A stretch of DNA of 64,000 nt from Prillingera fragicola (GCA_002335605.1 BEDY01000013.1:1-64000); one strand, 5' to 3'. Numbered from the stretch's first letter, positions 46,634 through 58,751 are shown. The notes: generated by a model not told the origin, from the sequence alone. Numbers and translations are program-made.

Positions 46634-47161
46634 GTTGCAAAGTGATCTGAACAAATACAAGTTGTCTTGAGAGACGGGAGTGAGTGAGAAGAGAGGGTGA
46701 CTGCTGGGTGGCTGTGGTTTGTTGTCCTGTTGCTGGCACCGTCTGCTGCTTGCGCCGCGTGGTTTACCCTGAAAGGTATCAACTTTACGCGCCACGCCCA
46801 CAGCATCCAAGTAACACGTCGCGTTGGTCCACACTACTTGCCCTTTTCGGAAACATTCCAAATACTTCCGTCACTGTTGCCACCCAATTTGCAAGTAGTG
46901 TTGGACTGCATCTACGACTGGGCACCACGAGCCACTGCACATACAATATCATGGATTGCCTAGGCTACGTAACGCAATTGGGTACTTACCTCGAGAGCCT
47001 TGAATGTGGAAAAGAAACGCTATGAACAGAAGTGCGCATACTGCGGGCAGGCCTATGTAACTATCGAGCTATCAGTACGGACTATGGACGGCTATTGAGG
47101 GTATGGATTGCTATCAATGGTATGAAAAATCGATACAACCGTATGTAGTGGTATAGACCTA
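46634..47161. other. MLC1 upstream region
   Basis: About 530 bp between the MLC1 start and the Bqt4-like stop codon. The part near 47050-47160 has repeated TATCNAN/GTATGR-like words and is AT-rich. No gene seen. Confidence 0.35.
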
Positions 47162-48536
47162 TCAAAAGTATGAAGCGGCAAACTGAGGAAGGAACCTGAG
47201 GGGGTGTCAGTCAATGTGTCAACAACTTGCGGTGGCAACTCACAGAGCTGCACTGGCGCCGAGGCCGAAGAGCATTGCGCCGAATGCCACACGCTTGGCG
47301 GTGCCCACTGCTCCCCCTTCAACACGACGGTTCCTCTTGATGACACGCTCTCCCTTCTTGGAGCCCGAGGCGATCTCCACGCCATCGTCGTCCACCAGGC
47401 GCTTGACACCACGACTGTTGCTGCCAGTTGCAAAGCCCTGTTCCTCGAGCTCCTCTCCCGCTGCGTTACGCAGCTGGAGTTCACGCTTGAGGTCGCGGAC
47501 AAGTTGCTTAGCCGATTCAATCTCGGCATTCATGTCAATGTTGGCTCCAGCGGGTGCGGTGACAGTGGTAGTAGCCTCCAAGGTCAGGCGGCGCGATTCG
47601 CCGCTACCCTCAGACTGAGTGGCGGTAGACGCCTCATCAGCCGCCACACGACGGGCGCGCTTGGGAGTGGGAGCAGAGGCGTTTGCCGGCGTGTCAACTG
47701 AAGGGGCCACACGTGCGTTGCCGTCAGTACCAGTGTCCTGAGCGACCTTTTGGCGAGCCAGGTCATCCGCGGCTGCCTGAGAGCGCTGCGACTTGCGGTA
47801 TGAAACGTTGGGGTCGGGCTGGGCGCGAGCAAGCGCAGAGACCAGATCCGAAATGCCATACGCGGGAGCGAGATGGATGGCCAGGTGGCGGCTGACCCTA
47901 GAGAATGTTTAGCCCCTCCTGCGACTCGGTGCCGACTCACCATTGCCCAGCGAGCCGAACAGCCTCGCATTCACGACCGCCGTTGGTGTCACGTGTGTCA
48001 TAGGAAGAGCGAACCTGTTGGAATGAGTTTCAGCACCGAAGACCCTCTCCTACCCAGTCCATTTCGCGCTTCTCATCTTCCTCAGAGGCGCCTGGGAAGG
48101 CGACCTTGTACATCGTCGTCAGAGAGACTGCGTTGGTGTCGTAGCGACGAAGAATGAAAGCGTGGGTGGTAGATCCGGGCTGTTTCATCATCATTAGCCG
48201 GACACGGGTACACGGGGCAAGGGAAGGAAAGCTGCTCACAGTTGGAACCTTGATGCGGCCAATTATAATCTCCTTGCCCTCACGAACGATTGTTTGAAAC
48301 TTGACAATGGTGACATCGTCGGGCACTACCATTAGCAAGCTTCGCACCACGAAATACTCACGACTGCTAAGACGAGGGTTGCGCCTTTCCTCAGGAAGAC
48401 GAGGGCGGTTGACGCTCTGTGGGGTTGGAGTGAGGTCATAGTTGGCCGAGGGGTTCCCGGGGTACGGAGGTGGAGGGACACTGTTGGCAAAGGCCTCGAT
48501 ATCCTCGTCGTTGACATTGAGCGACTGACGGGGCAT
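47162..48536 (-). CDS. Bqt4-type inner nuclear membrane protein (KilA-N/APSES-like domain)
   Basis: In fission yeast Bqt4 anchors telomeres to the nuclear envelope. The N-terminus MPRQSLNVNDEDIEAF is followed by LPEERRNPRLSSREYFVVRS and a KilA-N/APSES-like domain: VTIVKFQTIVREGKEIIIGR, HAFILRRYDTNAVSLTTMYK, AAFP-like VAFPGASEEDEKREMDWV, SYDTRDTNGGRECEAVRLAG and QWVSRHLAIHLAPAYGISDL. A Ser/Thr/Ala-rich linker and a coiled coil (AEIESAKQLVRDLKRELQLR) follow. The tail has basic residues (KRNRR) and a short hydrophobic segment VAFGAMLFGLGASAALFLP at the very C-terminus, ending FAASYF, the expected tail anchor. About six introns are present. Confidence 0.78.
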
Positions 48537-48840
48537 GGTGATGGATGCTTGCACTACTGATGAGAAAGGAGTTGATGAGAGAGAGAGCGAGAGAGAATGA
48601 GAAGGACACGGAAACGACAATAGGTGACACAACTCAGACCAGTGTTGCTTAGTGCGTGACTCGTGCCATGACAATGTTATTCCCACCCTCCAGTTAAGGT
48701 TTTGCTGGGCGGAATCAAAACCTTCATTCCATAATGGCCATGATGAGCCACGATACTGATTTCGAGCATTGGTGGGATCGCTGCACCGTCTCCAGACCAC
48801 CTACTCATCTGCGTGGCCACATCGTGCCTCCACTTCCAGC

Positions 48841-49739
48841 ATGACCTCACCTGCGCCAACGTCAAAGCCGAATCTTCCTCTCAAGGAGTACTTTGGAGCC
48901 ACCGCCTATCTTGGCCTTTTGCTTGGATCATGTGTTGTTGCACTTCCTCGTTCAACGGGCTACTTCCTGCCTGACACCCAGGGCTACGCCCAAAGGACTT
49001 CTTCAGACAGGCCAGAGCATCCTTTTCTTACTCCTCTGACGGCAAACCCGACCGCCACGACGGCATGGGAGGTAGCTGGTCTGGCAATCACGATGGCCTG
49101 GTGGGGAGGCAAGAATGTCAAGTGGTGGGGTGGTAGACGCGAACAGAGGGTGAGCTCAAAATTGCACAAGCTGGTCTCTAACACCGTGTAGCGCTTTGTT
49201 GATGCGGCCAAGGCGACTGCTGGCACCGCTGTAGCTTTAACGGCGGCCTTGACGCTCTTTGGTGCCCCGTCGGCCTTCTGGTTTCGCAGTTTCCTTCTCG
49301 CCCTCCACCTCGCGCTATTGACGGCCTGGCCTCTTGCGTACACCCTCGGCATCCCCAGTCTTTACGACGACGGAATTGCGGCCCGGTTCCGACTCACTCG
49401 TCTAGTGTGCGACTGGCAGCCACAGGATGCATGCGAGCGAGCTCTCGCCTACCCAGCCGCCGGTGCCATCGTTGGCGCCTGGATGGGTGCGTTGGCCATC
49501 CCTCTGGATTGGGACAGGCCTTGGCAGGTGAGTACCATGGAAAAAGGACTAGTGCAGTACTTAATGATTAGGCTTACCCCCTCACCCCTCTTGTGGGCTC
49601 GGTGGTGGGATACATGGCTGGTCACTACGTCTCTTTCTGGATCTCAGCGTTGGGGGCCTTGCGCAGCGACATCAAGCAAGACGCCGCTGCCAACGCTCCC
49701 AAGCCCCTGAAGAGGCGCAAGGGCGGCAAGGCCAAATAG
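48841..49739 (+). CDS. GPI11: GPI anchor biosynthesis protein PIG-F/Gpi11
   Basis: Multi-pass ER membrane protein that partners the ethanolamine-phosphate transferases of GPI synthesis. Hydrophobic helices include YLGLLLGSCVVALP, SFLLALHLALLTAWPLAY and GAIVGAWMGALAI. The family signature is seen in LTLFGAPSAFWFRSFLLAL, the C-terminal IPLDWDRPWQ and PLTPLVGSVVGYMAGHYVSF. It ends in a basic KRRKGGKAK, an ER-retention-like tail. Two introns are present. The start at 48841 (MTSPAPTSKPNLP) is used; an earlier ATG about 100 bp upstream is in a less likely context. It converges on the NPC2-type gene with 58 bp between stop codons. Confidence 0.82.
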
Positions 49740-49797
49740 ACGTGCATTGACATATGAACGGTGCATGGCATTTCTGAAGTAAACATCTTGTGCAGGT

Positions 49798-50627
49798 CTA
49801 GTTGGGGTGCATCTGGGTGTTGTCAGCCTCGCAATGCGCCGTAGTACTCACAAAATCGACAATGAGGTCAAGGCACACCATGTCATCCTCCTCTTCCGTG
49901 TAGCCGCGCACGTTGACCACAAACTTGGCTGAGAACGTCAGACCACAGCAGAACATTAAAACCGACCCTTGGGGATCTCCTTTGGAAGCTCTACAGTCTG
50001 CGAGACCTTGTACTTTCCAGGCTTGACAGGGCACTGAACAGAGGCATTGGCGCCGCGTCTATCGACGTTGTCAGTAGCGTGTCACGGTAATGCGCGACTC
50101 ACGCTTCCTCGCAAACGTCGAACCGCTTCTGGAGAAGCTTGATCAGGCCGAGCTTGACGGTAACATCGGCATATGCTCCTTCCTGATGGCATTAGTTATT
50201 AGCCTCTTGTGCATGTAATGTGCACACCTCAATGACTTCGTTTGCAGTAGCTTCCACAATGACGGTAAGATTCTGTCCAGGCTTGGGAGGGTCGGGCTTG
50301 ACGGTGATGGATTCGATCGAACTGTGCAGGGTGTCAACACTGGGTGGCAAGAACGCGGTGGCAATCATTCGACCCACATGGCGTCCGATGGAAGTCCTGT
50401 AAAGTCAGCTCGCGTTGTACTCTCTAGTGACTCTGCTGGATAGCGCTGCGCCACTCACCACAGTCGGACCACTTCCAAGAGTCAAAGGTGTGGACTTGCT
50501 TGGACGGTACGTGAACCTGCTGCTTGCCAGAGAGCAGGTCGGCGGCCCAACCAAATGCAGACGATGCAAGATCGGCGGACACGGGAATGGCGAGCACAGG
50601 GAGTAAGGCGAGAGTAGTGATACGCAT
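49798..50627 (-). CDS. NPC2: NPC2/ML-domain lipid transfer protein (PG/PI-TP type)
   Basis: Secretory/vacuolar lipid-binding protein. The signal peptide is MRITTLALLPVLAIPVSA. Mature parts read HTFDSWKWSDCG, SIESITVKPDPPKPGQNLTV, EGAYADVTVKLGLIKLLQKR, DVCEEA, CPVKPGKYKVSQTVELPKE and DDMVCLDLIVDF, ending MHPN. The Cys pattern and PDPPKPGQ motif are those of fungal ML-domain PG/PI transfer proteins. The intron after the SDC exon is long (about 115 nt). The best frame uses donor GA|GTGGCG and acceptor CACCCAG, giving CGDVDTLHSS; this site is less certain. The last exon codes only MHPN. Confidence 0.85.
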
Positions 50628-51222
50628 GCTGAATGTGGACAAAGTGGTGTGCAGTCAAACACTGGATGAAGCGAATGGGACGCAAACGCGTTTGTGGCCT
50701 CGAGTGGCTGGGGTTTGCCGCAGGCAGGGAGGATGCTAGGTATGACGATGTTGGTCGGATCGGTGATAGGATTGGTGCCGCAACGAGGCCGTCACCACAA
50801 CGCCACGGCGCCGGGTGCCGCTCGCTGGCCACTTGCAGCTCGTACAGCTCGTGCAGCATTCAGGAACATTTACCCCAATCGGGCAAGTGCTGATAGCCAT
50901 GCAAAGTAGTCCAGGCACGCACTGAGTTCATTCGTTCAAAATGATGAACAGCAGTTGTTGTATGCCGAGCTAGGGCTCTGGCCGGACCTCCCGAGGACTT
51001 TTGGGCACCCACAGTCTGCACAGTGTGACCAGCCGGACAGGCCGGACAGGTGACACAGAAAAGATGGGCTTTCTAGAGTTATTGAATTGATGTGCGTAGC
51101 CGCCGACCGCTAATCAACAGATCAACGGATTGATGCTGTCCGGGATGCCGGCAACTAGACCTTACAGTTGGAAACCCTTGCTATGTTGATGTTGTCAACT
51201 ACTTTATGTTCACAATTTCGAC
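50628..51222. other. Divergent upstream region NPC2/GNAT
   Basis: About 595 bp with no gene. A 9-bp tandem repeat GCCGGACAG (51032-51049) is the only small repeat noticed. Confidence 0.4.
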
Positions 51223-51798
51223 ATGCCCCATCGATGTTTAGACGTGGCAATTCGTCCGATCTCCGCCGAGCACACACGCAATCTGCGTCATCTTGTGCTG
51301 TGGCCGACCCTTGGGATTAATGAGCAACTCTTGCCCTATGACCACATCTCAACAACCATCCACCTCGGTGCCTTTCTGGACTCTTCATCCGGTCTAGACA
51401 TTCCAACGATTTATCTACCACACGAGCAAGACACACAGCAACCGGTCGCGGTTTTAACGCTTGTCGAGGAGCCCTACTCTCTTTCAGAAACTCTTCCAGG
51501 AGAAATCATGCAGAGCCGGACAAAGTTCGCCATTCAGCTACGCAAGTTTGCCGTCCTTCACGAACTTCAGGGCTATGGTGTAGGCCGCAGACTGCTGGAC
51601 GCGGCTCTCCAGCATTTGCAACACAACGCGGCCACGCATCCGCTCCTGCTTCACCTCGACGCTCGTGTTAATCAGGTTGGGTTCTATGAGCGATGTGGCA
51701 TGGTCGTTCTTGACAGCAGCATCTTTGTCAAACGTGGAGCAACGGGAACCGGGCCGCCTGTAGAGCATATTCGCATGGGCAAGGTCGTGCGCGCGTAG
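51223..51798 (+). CDS. GNAT-family N-acetyltransferase, intronless
   Basis: 191 residues in one exon. IRPISAEHTRNLRHLVLWP at the N-terminus, then VAVLTLVEEPYSLSE, the core strand FAIQLRKFAVLHELQGYGVG (acetyl-CoA loop) with RRLLDAALQHLQ, then LLLHLDARVNQVGFYERCGM and the end VEHIRMGKVVRA. This is the layout of small GNAT enzymes such as ElaA-like proteins. The substrate is unknown. It is one of the few genes here without introns. Its stop codon is 12 bp from the stop codon of the convergent F-box gene. Confidence 0.8.
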   Translation: MPHRCLDVAIRPISAEHTRNLRHLVLWPTLGINEQLLPYDHISTTIHLGAFLDSSSGLDIPTIYLPHEQDTQQPVAVLTLVEEPYSLSETLPGEIMQSRTKFAIQLRKFAVLHELQGYGVGRRLLDAALQHLQHNAATHPLLLHLDARVNQVGFYERCGMVVLDSSIFVKRGATGTGPPVEHIRMGKVVRA

Positions 51799-51810
51799 CG
51801 CGTATCTATG

Positions 51811-53843
51811 CTAAAGATCCAGTACCTCCAAAACACCCTTGCGACCACGAGTGGTGTCCATGATCAGAACGCGCTCGCTATCAATTAGGGGTCGCCCGTC
51901 ATGCACTGTGCGGCGCGTGATCATGAACGGCATGTCTGACCCAGTGCGAATAACAGCGTCCAAGGGGAATTGATGTGGGAGAACAGTTTCAGAAATGACA
52001 AGCTCGACGCCATCGACATCCCCTTCAATCGCTGCTGGATCACTGGAGCCTCGAGCGTTACGCCGCGAGCAAGCTTCTTTCCGCGTACGCAATGGGTCAA
52101 AATCGTAGCCCATTAGTACGACAGGGGTGCGCATTTCGTCCTCGTCGTCAGAGTCATTCGAGTCCTCGATAGCCACATAACGATTTTGGTACACGTAGCA
52201 CACCCATTCTTTGTCTGTCAGCATGACGTTAAAGTACTCCTTGCTCACCTGGCGCGGTCAGTTCGGGCCCAAACATTCGTAGCCGTGGGGCAATCTCATC
52301 CCATGTCACTTTGAGCAGCGGCGCTGCTGTTGCTGAAGGAATGAGCTCCAGGAGCGTTGTCTTGTGCACGGCAATGACATAGTGCGGAGTGATGTCCAGT
52401 ACCGGCAGCATGTCGCAGTAGACCTCGATGATCGCTACGCCACTGGTAGGAACGGGCTGGAAGGGTGGCGGCTCGTGTTCGGGGTGAGTCGGAAAGGTGT
52501 GGCGAGGAGGAGGGTCAGTGCGAATGCTCAAGGCGGGGGGGCCAACACCCTGCAAAAGATCAATCCGAAAGGTGGGGAGATCAATCACAGTCACAAGAGC
52601 CGCCTTGTGGTCGGTAATGTCCGTGTCCGCATCGAAAGGTTGAAAGGTGTAGATGTGCAAGTGATGCGTCCAGTACAGATCAGACGGGTCGTCGATTTGA
52701 TCTTGAACATTCGAGTTTGAGTGGATGCGCGAAATGACTGTGGGAATGATCAAACAGGATGGGCTGAGCAAAACAAATGCCTGGAAGGACTCTGTGGATT
52801 CCGCTTCGATCGACTAGCCGTTAGAGTTGTTGAACATCTGGGAGGACTCACAACGTGCAAACGCCCCGTAGTCCATTGCCAGCCCACTAGCTTGTCACGG
52901 ACGCCACGCATTCGGCGGCTCAAAATGTAAAGTCCATCATCGCAAATCTGAAAGTCGAGATGAATTTCCAGGCTCAGCAGCCTGACCGGCCAAGCCAAGA
53001 TGGGATCCTTGGCCCGTGGGTGAGGTTTGCCAGTCGCGAGACTGAGCAGGTGAAAGAACATTTGGCGGTTCCTGAACAGAATGAGACATAACTTAACTTT
53101 GGACCACGTACCTGCACTCCGCAATAACCAACAGATCTTGCCCCGGGTCTACTGCCATTTCTGAAATGTTGAAAGGAAATGTAAGAACAGTGCGAACCTC
53201 CATGGCGTCCAAGTCGGCATCCTCGATCGCCTCTTCGTCGCCCGCAATTGTGTCTGCAGTATCCTCCCACTCCGTCTCCTTGCGCAAGTCATAGACAGCC
53301 AGCTGTGTACTGCGGCGGACGCTGACACTACGCAAGAGGACTCCTTCCAGATATTCATACAGACGGCTCTCATTCTCACCAAGGTGAATGTGAGACGTAG
53401 AAGATGGAGTCAGATTGCGGAACCGAGTGAGCCTTTCACGCAGCTTCGACAACAGCGCGCCAGACGTCATGGGCATCTGGTTTGGCAGATCCGCGCGCGC
53501 CGTGGTGGCTGCGGGGTTCAAGCAGAGCCCGTTGGCTAAGAGAGTGTGCCGCAACTTTAGGCCAGCAGAGCAATTGAGGAGGGTATTGATCGACTTGCAA
53601 AGCTTGTACAGTTAGTATGCCATCAGATGACACACTCACTCGAAAGCATCTCGTCAAAGAGGACAGATCGAGCAAAAAGAAGATTTCGTGTAGCACCTCG
53701 TCGGGGAGCTGGAGCAGCCTGGGTTCGCCACCATGTTCGGGCGAGGTTTGCTCCGGCATTTGCTCTGGCGAGTGTTTCTCCTCACCACAGAGCTCTGTCG
53801 CAGACGGACGATGCAAGGAGAAGAGTGAGGCAAATGAGGCCAT
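51811..53843 (-). CDS. F-box protein
   Basis: Probable substrate adaptor of an SCF ubiquitin ligase. The F-box is LLQLPDEVLHEIFFLLDLSS followed by LTRCFR and, across the first intron, LCKSINTLLNCSAGL. Downstream is a long region of mostly beta-strand-like segments (SVRRSTQLAVYDLR, NISEMAVDPGQDLLVIAECR, DDGLYILSRRMRG, SCLIIPTVISRIHS, LHIYTFQPFDADTD, VLDITPHYVIAVHKTTLLEL) that could form a propeller, but no clear WD signature is visible. An acidic stretch (DSNDSDDEDE) lies near the C-terminus. Four introns are present. I cannot name the substrate. Confidence 0.75.
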
Positions 53844-54096
53844 GGCTTATCTTGCGAGCGCGGACGACAAAGTTCAAAGGTCGATTGGACTGTGGAAGGT
53901 TGCATGTTGCAGTGTTGCGACGAGGCCGGGAGCAGATTCGACGTCACTGTGCCTGACGTGTGGTTGGATGCCAAGGCACAGCACAATGCAAAGAGCACTG
54001 TGCACTTGAGCACTCAGTCAGACCTTCCGACAACACTGGTTGCTGCTGCCATGTACAGTATGCTGCCAATTGTTCCCACATGCATGCTTCTAGAGA

Positions 54097-56237
54097 CTAA
54101 AGCTTGGCAGCCACAGAGCCCTTCTGTTGTTGCTTTTCCCACATAGCACCAACAATCTTCTTTACGTCAGCCTTGACAATCTTGCCATTGGCGTTACGTG
54201 CTGTCGATTGTCAGAATGAATCGCGCGCATAACTAATACGTACGAAGAGCGCGTGGAAGAACCACAGCTAACACCGGCTGAGCAGGATGGCGCAGGCGCG
54301 GCTGCACGGCTGCCAGAACTGACTGCGGCGTGGCAGTCATCCCCGGAGCCAGGGAGACGCAGACGGCAACACGCTCGCCAAGTACCGGGTCCGGGACAGG
54401 GACCGCTGCACATTCAAAGATGCGATTGTCAAGGTAGACCGCATTTTCTACCTCTGCAGAGGCAATGTTTTCACCCCCGCGGATTATGACATCCTTGGCT
54501 CGGTCTCGAATGTAGAGGAACCCCTCCGCGTCCACCATGCCCACGTCACCAGTGTTGAGCCAGCCGTCGCTGTCAATGACTTCCGCTGTAGCTTCTGGCC
54601 CCGTCAGTTCGTGTTGCGTAGCAGGAGTGCTCACTAGGATTATCAACGTATCCTTTCATGAGATTTGAACCATGACATAAAAGAAGCCCTACCTCGCCCG
54701 GAGGGAGTGGCTTCTTGCTCTCGGGGTCCACGATTTTGATGTCCGAGATTGGGTTGGGATGACCCACACTCTCTGGGCGCTCGAGATAGTCCGGACCAGC
54801 CACGCACGTGGCAATTCCGTTTGTTTCTGTCATACCGAACCCGTGGGAGAGTGCCACCAGTGGCCAGCGTTGCGTGATGTCTGCCGCCAGACGTTGAGGA
54901 GGCGGTGAGCCCCCGTATGTAATTCCCTCGATGGCATGGCTCCTTGGAAGCAGCGGTGACCGTAGAACTGCAGTAACAATGGCCGGAACGCTGGGTTTGT
55001 AAGTAGAAGAGATGGATAAAGCTCTCACCCGCCAATGACGGTAATCTTCTGATCAACCATGAGTTTGATTGCCTCCGGCACACTCCATCGGCGCATGAAT
55101 GTTACCTTGGAGCCGACGTGCAAAAGCCTCAAAAGCCATCCCAGAGCACCAGTGACGTGGAAGAGGGGCACGGGGAGCAGGGCGGTAGCTTGCTTAGGTG
55201 GAGGATTCCAAGACTGGGCAATGGCATCTTCGACGCTGAGACCCATGCGTAGGCCGGCGCGAGCAGCAGCTGTTGTCAGTTGCCTACAGTAGAGGGTCAC
55301 TCACGGACAGCAACGGATATCAAATGCGACAGGGAACCACGTTGGCTTTCCAGCACAGCCTTGGGCATGCTAGTTGTCCTGCTAGTCAGCCCCAATCCCA
55401 ATGGTGTACCTACCCAGAGGTAAAGAATATGATGGCATCGCTCTCGGCATGAACCTTGTCCAGGCCTACTCCCTCCTCGACCTCACGAATGTATGCAGGC
55501 GAGGGCTTGAAGGCATCAATTTCGTTGACTCCTGCACGAGCCGCGGGGGCCAGATGAGCAATGGGGGACCAGCTGTAGAGCTTGCCAGCGTTGTTGTCCA
55601 GTAGAATCTTGGCGACGGGCCCAAGGACAGCGGCTGTCTGTTCGTCGACAAGTGTCAGAACCGGCTGGGTGAGCCTGAGGCAGTGAATCTGGGCGTCCAC
55701 TTGGCTACTACATCAGAGGGCTTCGCAGGCGCGGTTACATACAGCGTCGAGTTTAGAAGGACGGGGACAGCGCCCAAGTAGTGAGTTGCGACATAGGCCA
55801 CTATCCATCCCGCGCTGTTCAAGCCCCCGATGGCTACTCGTAAGCCAGGTTGCACGCCGTGGGCTCGCAGCCACGCGGCCTGCTCGATCGCGCGGCGATG
55901 GACGTCACCGTACGTTAGTTCCTCTCGTGCCAGCCAGTCCGAAGGCAGAGGACAAGGAGAGGACAGGAACGGTCGCTCCTTCCACTGCCTCAGCTGTTGC
56001 TCCAAGAAGGAGCGAAAATGGAGTGGGGTCTGCAATCAGCTTGACGTGCGACAGTGAGCTCACATTCTTCCACACCCGAAGGCGACGGCCATCGATGACA
56101 GCTTCCTCTATTTCAAATATCGTCCCTGGCACGCATAAAAGGCGGTCACCTACCGTCAGGCTTCGTTCTGGGAATGGCTCACACTCGGCGATGGAAGGCT
56201 TCTTGGTGGTGGTAGTAGTTGCGGAAGTGCAAGTCAT
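54097..56237 (-). CDS. AMP-dependent acyl-CoA synthetase/ligase
   Basis: Adenylate-forming enzyme that activates a carboxylic acid to its CoA ester. Recognisable segments are LTYGDVHRRAIEQAAWLRAH, the P-loop-like IIFFTSGTTSMPKAV (across an intron), LPVPLFHVTGALGWLLRLLH, KVTFMRRWSVPEAIKLM, YGGSPPPQRLAADI, HGFGMTETNGIATCVAGPDY, GWLNTGDVGMVDAEGFLYIR and DRAKDVIIRGGENIASAEVE, and RNANGKIVKADVKKI with the A10 lysine. About eight short introns are present; one is about 35 nt. No clear mitochondrial or peroxisomal signal is seen; the C-terminal AAKL is only weakly PTS1-like. The substrate (medium-chain or aromatic acid) cannot be told. Confidence 0.83.
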
Positions 56238-56923
56238 TGTGGGCCTGAGTATGGCATGTTGTTGTGGGCAACGCTGCTCTTTATCTGCTGCGGGGCGGAC
56301 ACAAGCCGACCGTTACGCATCCTAGAAGCCGAGCAAGTCCGGCTAGGATCAATAAGCTGAGATTACTGTGAGCCAGAGCAACTCTTAGTCGACTGGAATG
56401 CTGTCAGCAGTCACTCACCATGGCCGGGGATAGCCCGGGGAACTGATTCCGGGGAAGAGCTCGGCTGCCTTGAAGACTGGCCTGTCATAGAAGACGGGCC
56501 AATGTGAGGAGGATCTGGGGGATGGCTCGGTCGCGATGCAGGTAGACTCTTGGTGGTCACAAACACATGACCATGTCATTCTGTTGTTTGCTCGAGACGT
56601 CAATGACCTGGCTATCACACTTGATGGTCCATGAACTAGCTGATACACTCCGAAACTGGCCCAAGTGAATTGTTATGAATGCGGTGAGAGGCAGTAATAA
56701 ACTTCACGCTTACATACAGTGGGGCAGGTCAAGTGCATGTCGTGATTGAGCAGTGCCCGGGGGCTGCAAGTTGATGTCGAATGCAGCATGGTTGTAGCTT
56801 GAATCCCAATCGCCCTGGCCTGTTGCCGAACCGTGCCTGGCGGGTCGAAGTACTGACGTCGCCGCTCAATGACAATTCCAAAGATCCAAACCAAACTCTA
56901 GTCTGCTCTTTCAACTTGCAAAA
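56238..56923. other. Divergent upstream region ligase/IBA57
   Basis: About 685 bp without a gene; only short frames. Confidence 0.4.
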
Positions 56924-58238
56924 ATGGTCAACGTTCGCTCTCAGCCCTTAATACGGTCATACGCTTCACTCGCGGGTCCTTCCCCGCGCATAGCACATCA
57001 AGCCACGCGCCGTGTGCTTGAAATAGCTGGCCCGGATGCCCAAAAGTTCCTCAAGGGCCAAATGTGCAAGGATGTGGACAAGTTGGGTGGCGGCTATACT
57101 GGCTTTCTGAACGCCTCGGTACGTTGCCATAATGATTCAACTCTGACCAGGATCAGGGTCGAGTTCTTCATACAGCGTTCGCCATTCCCACGGGGCCCGG
57201 CCGTTATCTCATTTCGCATGATTCGGAAGACCACCCTAACCCTCTCGAGAAACTCTTACCACCGTTTCGTTTGCGCGCAAAGGTGCGCATCAAGGACGTG
57301 ACGAATGAGTGGGACGTCTGGTCAGCCTGGGGAGCGGAGACTGGACAGGCTGGACCAGTGGCCACTTGGAGATTTGGAAGTGGCGGAGCAGCTGAGCGAG
57401 TTTGGTCATGGGACAACGACCAGCGCGCATCCTTGGGCCTCGGAGAAGCCGAGGTAGGAGCCTGGGACCTACGCGCTGGCTGGGGGACAATGGGAATGGG
57501 TCGCTACATGATGGTTCCAAAGGGTCAAAATCGTATGTTGGCACCACCACTGACGATGGGCTGACTGTAACAGCATCTGCCCTCGCGGATCACGACCTGG
57601 CGACACTCGACGACTACAATTTACATCGTATGCTGTTGGGGGTTCCAGAGGGCATTGCAGAGATCATTCCGGGACAAGCGTTACCTCTCGAAAGTGATAT
57701 GGATATTCAAGGTGGAGGTGCGTGGCTGGTCTACGGTTAGTACTGTCCTGACATTGTAGTCGACTTTCGCAAGGGCTGCTATTTGGGCCAAGAGCTCACT
57801 GTTCGCACATACTTTACTGGTGCCACCCGCAAGCGCATTCTTCCAGTACGCCTGTTTCCCCTCGCCGAACTTGCACTCCCCTTGGCTTCCATTGAATCCG
57901 CATCACCTTGCGACGGCCCGCCGCGCTCACTCTCGGCCGATGTGATATACACCCCGCCGTCCTCTGCCGCCTCCAAAAAGCCTCGGAGTGCTGGTCGCAT
58001 CCTCTCGCTTCATCGGGGGGCGACTGCTGTCGGACTTGGTCTTCTTCGTCTAGAGTTTGCTGAGCGAGCATGGTGGGCGGCGGGATCAGGCGATGGAACT
58101 GTAGGCGACTGGCTTGGACGAGGATCGTTGACCGCGGATATCGGGGGCAAGAAATGGGGTGTGTGGGTTGGAAAGGGAGAGGCCTATGGCGAGGCGCTGC
58201 GCAATATTCCGCCCCCTGCACCCCAGGATGACGAGTAA
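56924..58238 (+). CDS. IBA57: Iba57/Caf17 mitochondrial Fe-S cluster assembly factor
   Basis: Folate-fold protein that helps mature mitochondrial [4Fe-4S] proteins. The N-terminus is a presequence-like [18 protein letters not shown]. Then [27 protein letters not shown] joined to [33 protein letters not shown] and [20 protein letters not shown]. The later part has [15 protein letters not shown] and the signature [20 protein letters not shown] with the conserved Cys, followed by [20 protein letters not shown]. Three introns are present. Length is near family size with a Ser/Pro-rich insert after the signature. Confidence 0.9.
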
Positions 58239-58331
58239 GATGCCTACTATACATGCATGAAGTGTTTGTCTACGGCCGGACCGGCAATTGAGCCCTTCGT
58301 CTTGCCAGCACGGCATGTCCCCTGTAATTTA

Positions 58332-58751
58332 CTAATAGCGCACCTCGAGCAACGGGTCGGCCATGATTTCTGAGTAGTCTAGCGATGCGTCCTTGTCCTC
58401 ATCAACCTCTGCGATGAGAGCCCTATTGCGTCAACACTGGCTTGCTGGGCTAATACGTACACGTTGTCACCTTTGATCATGTATAGTCCCAGCGGAATCA
58501 TCTCCACACCCTTGTCTGACGAGTACTCGCGCTCGACGCTGTCTGAAAGTATCAAATTGCAGTACTGATCGTTGCCCTTGAGCTTTCCCTATTCATGTTT
58601 CAGCACAGTCCATGTTGAAGTATGCGGGACGCACAACAATGACGCGACCATCATACAGGACGACCTGCACCAGCTCTGGGCTGTTAGATGTGGCTACGCA
58701 GACATGACGGCGCCAGCACTCACGATCACGAAAGCCCTCGAGAGCCGACAT
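58332..58751 (-). CDS. LSM8: U6 snRNA-associated Sm-like protein LSm8
   Basis: Nuclear LSm2-8 ring subunit that binds the U6 snRNA 3' end. Exons read MSALEGFRD, PELVQVVLYDGRVIV, then GKLKGNDQYCNLILSDSVER (the Sm2-containing core), GVEMIPLGLYMIKGDNV and ALIAEVDEDKDASLDYSEIM, ending ADPLLEVRY. The intron inside VIV|GKLKG begins GTGCGT. The start MSALE is the Lsm8 hallmark. Three introns in a gene of about 95 codons. It converges on IBA57 with 93 bp between stop codons. Confidence 0.9.
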
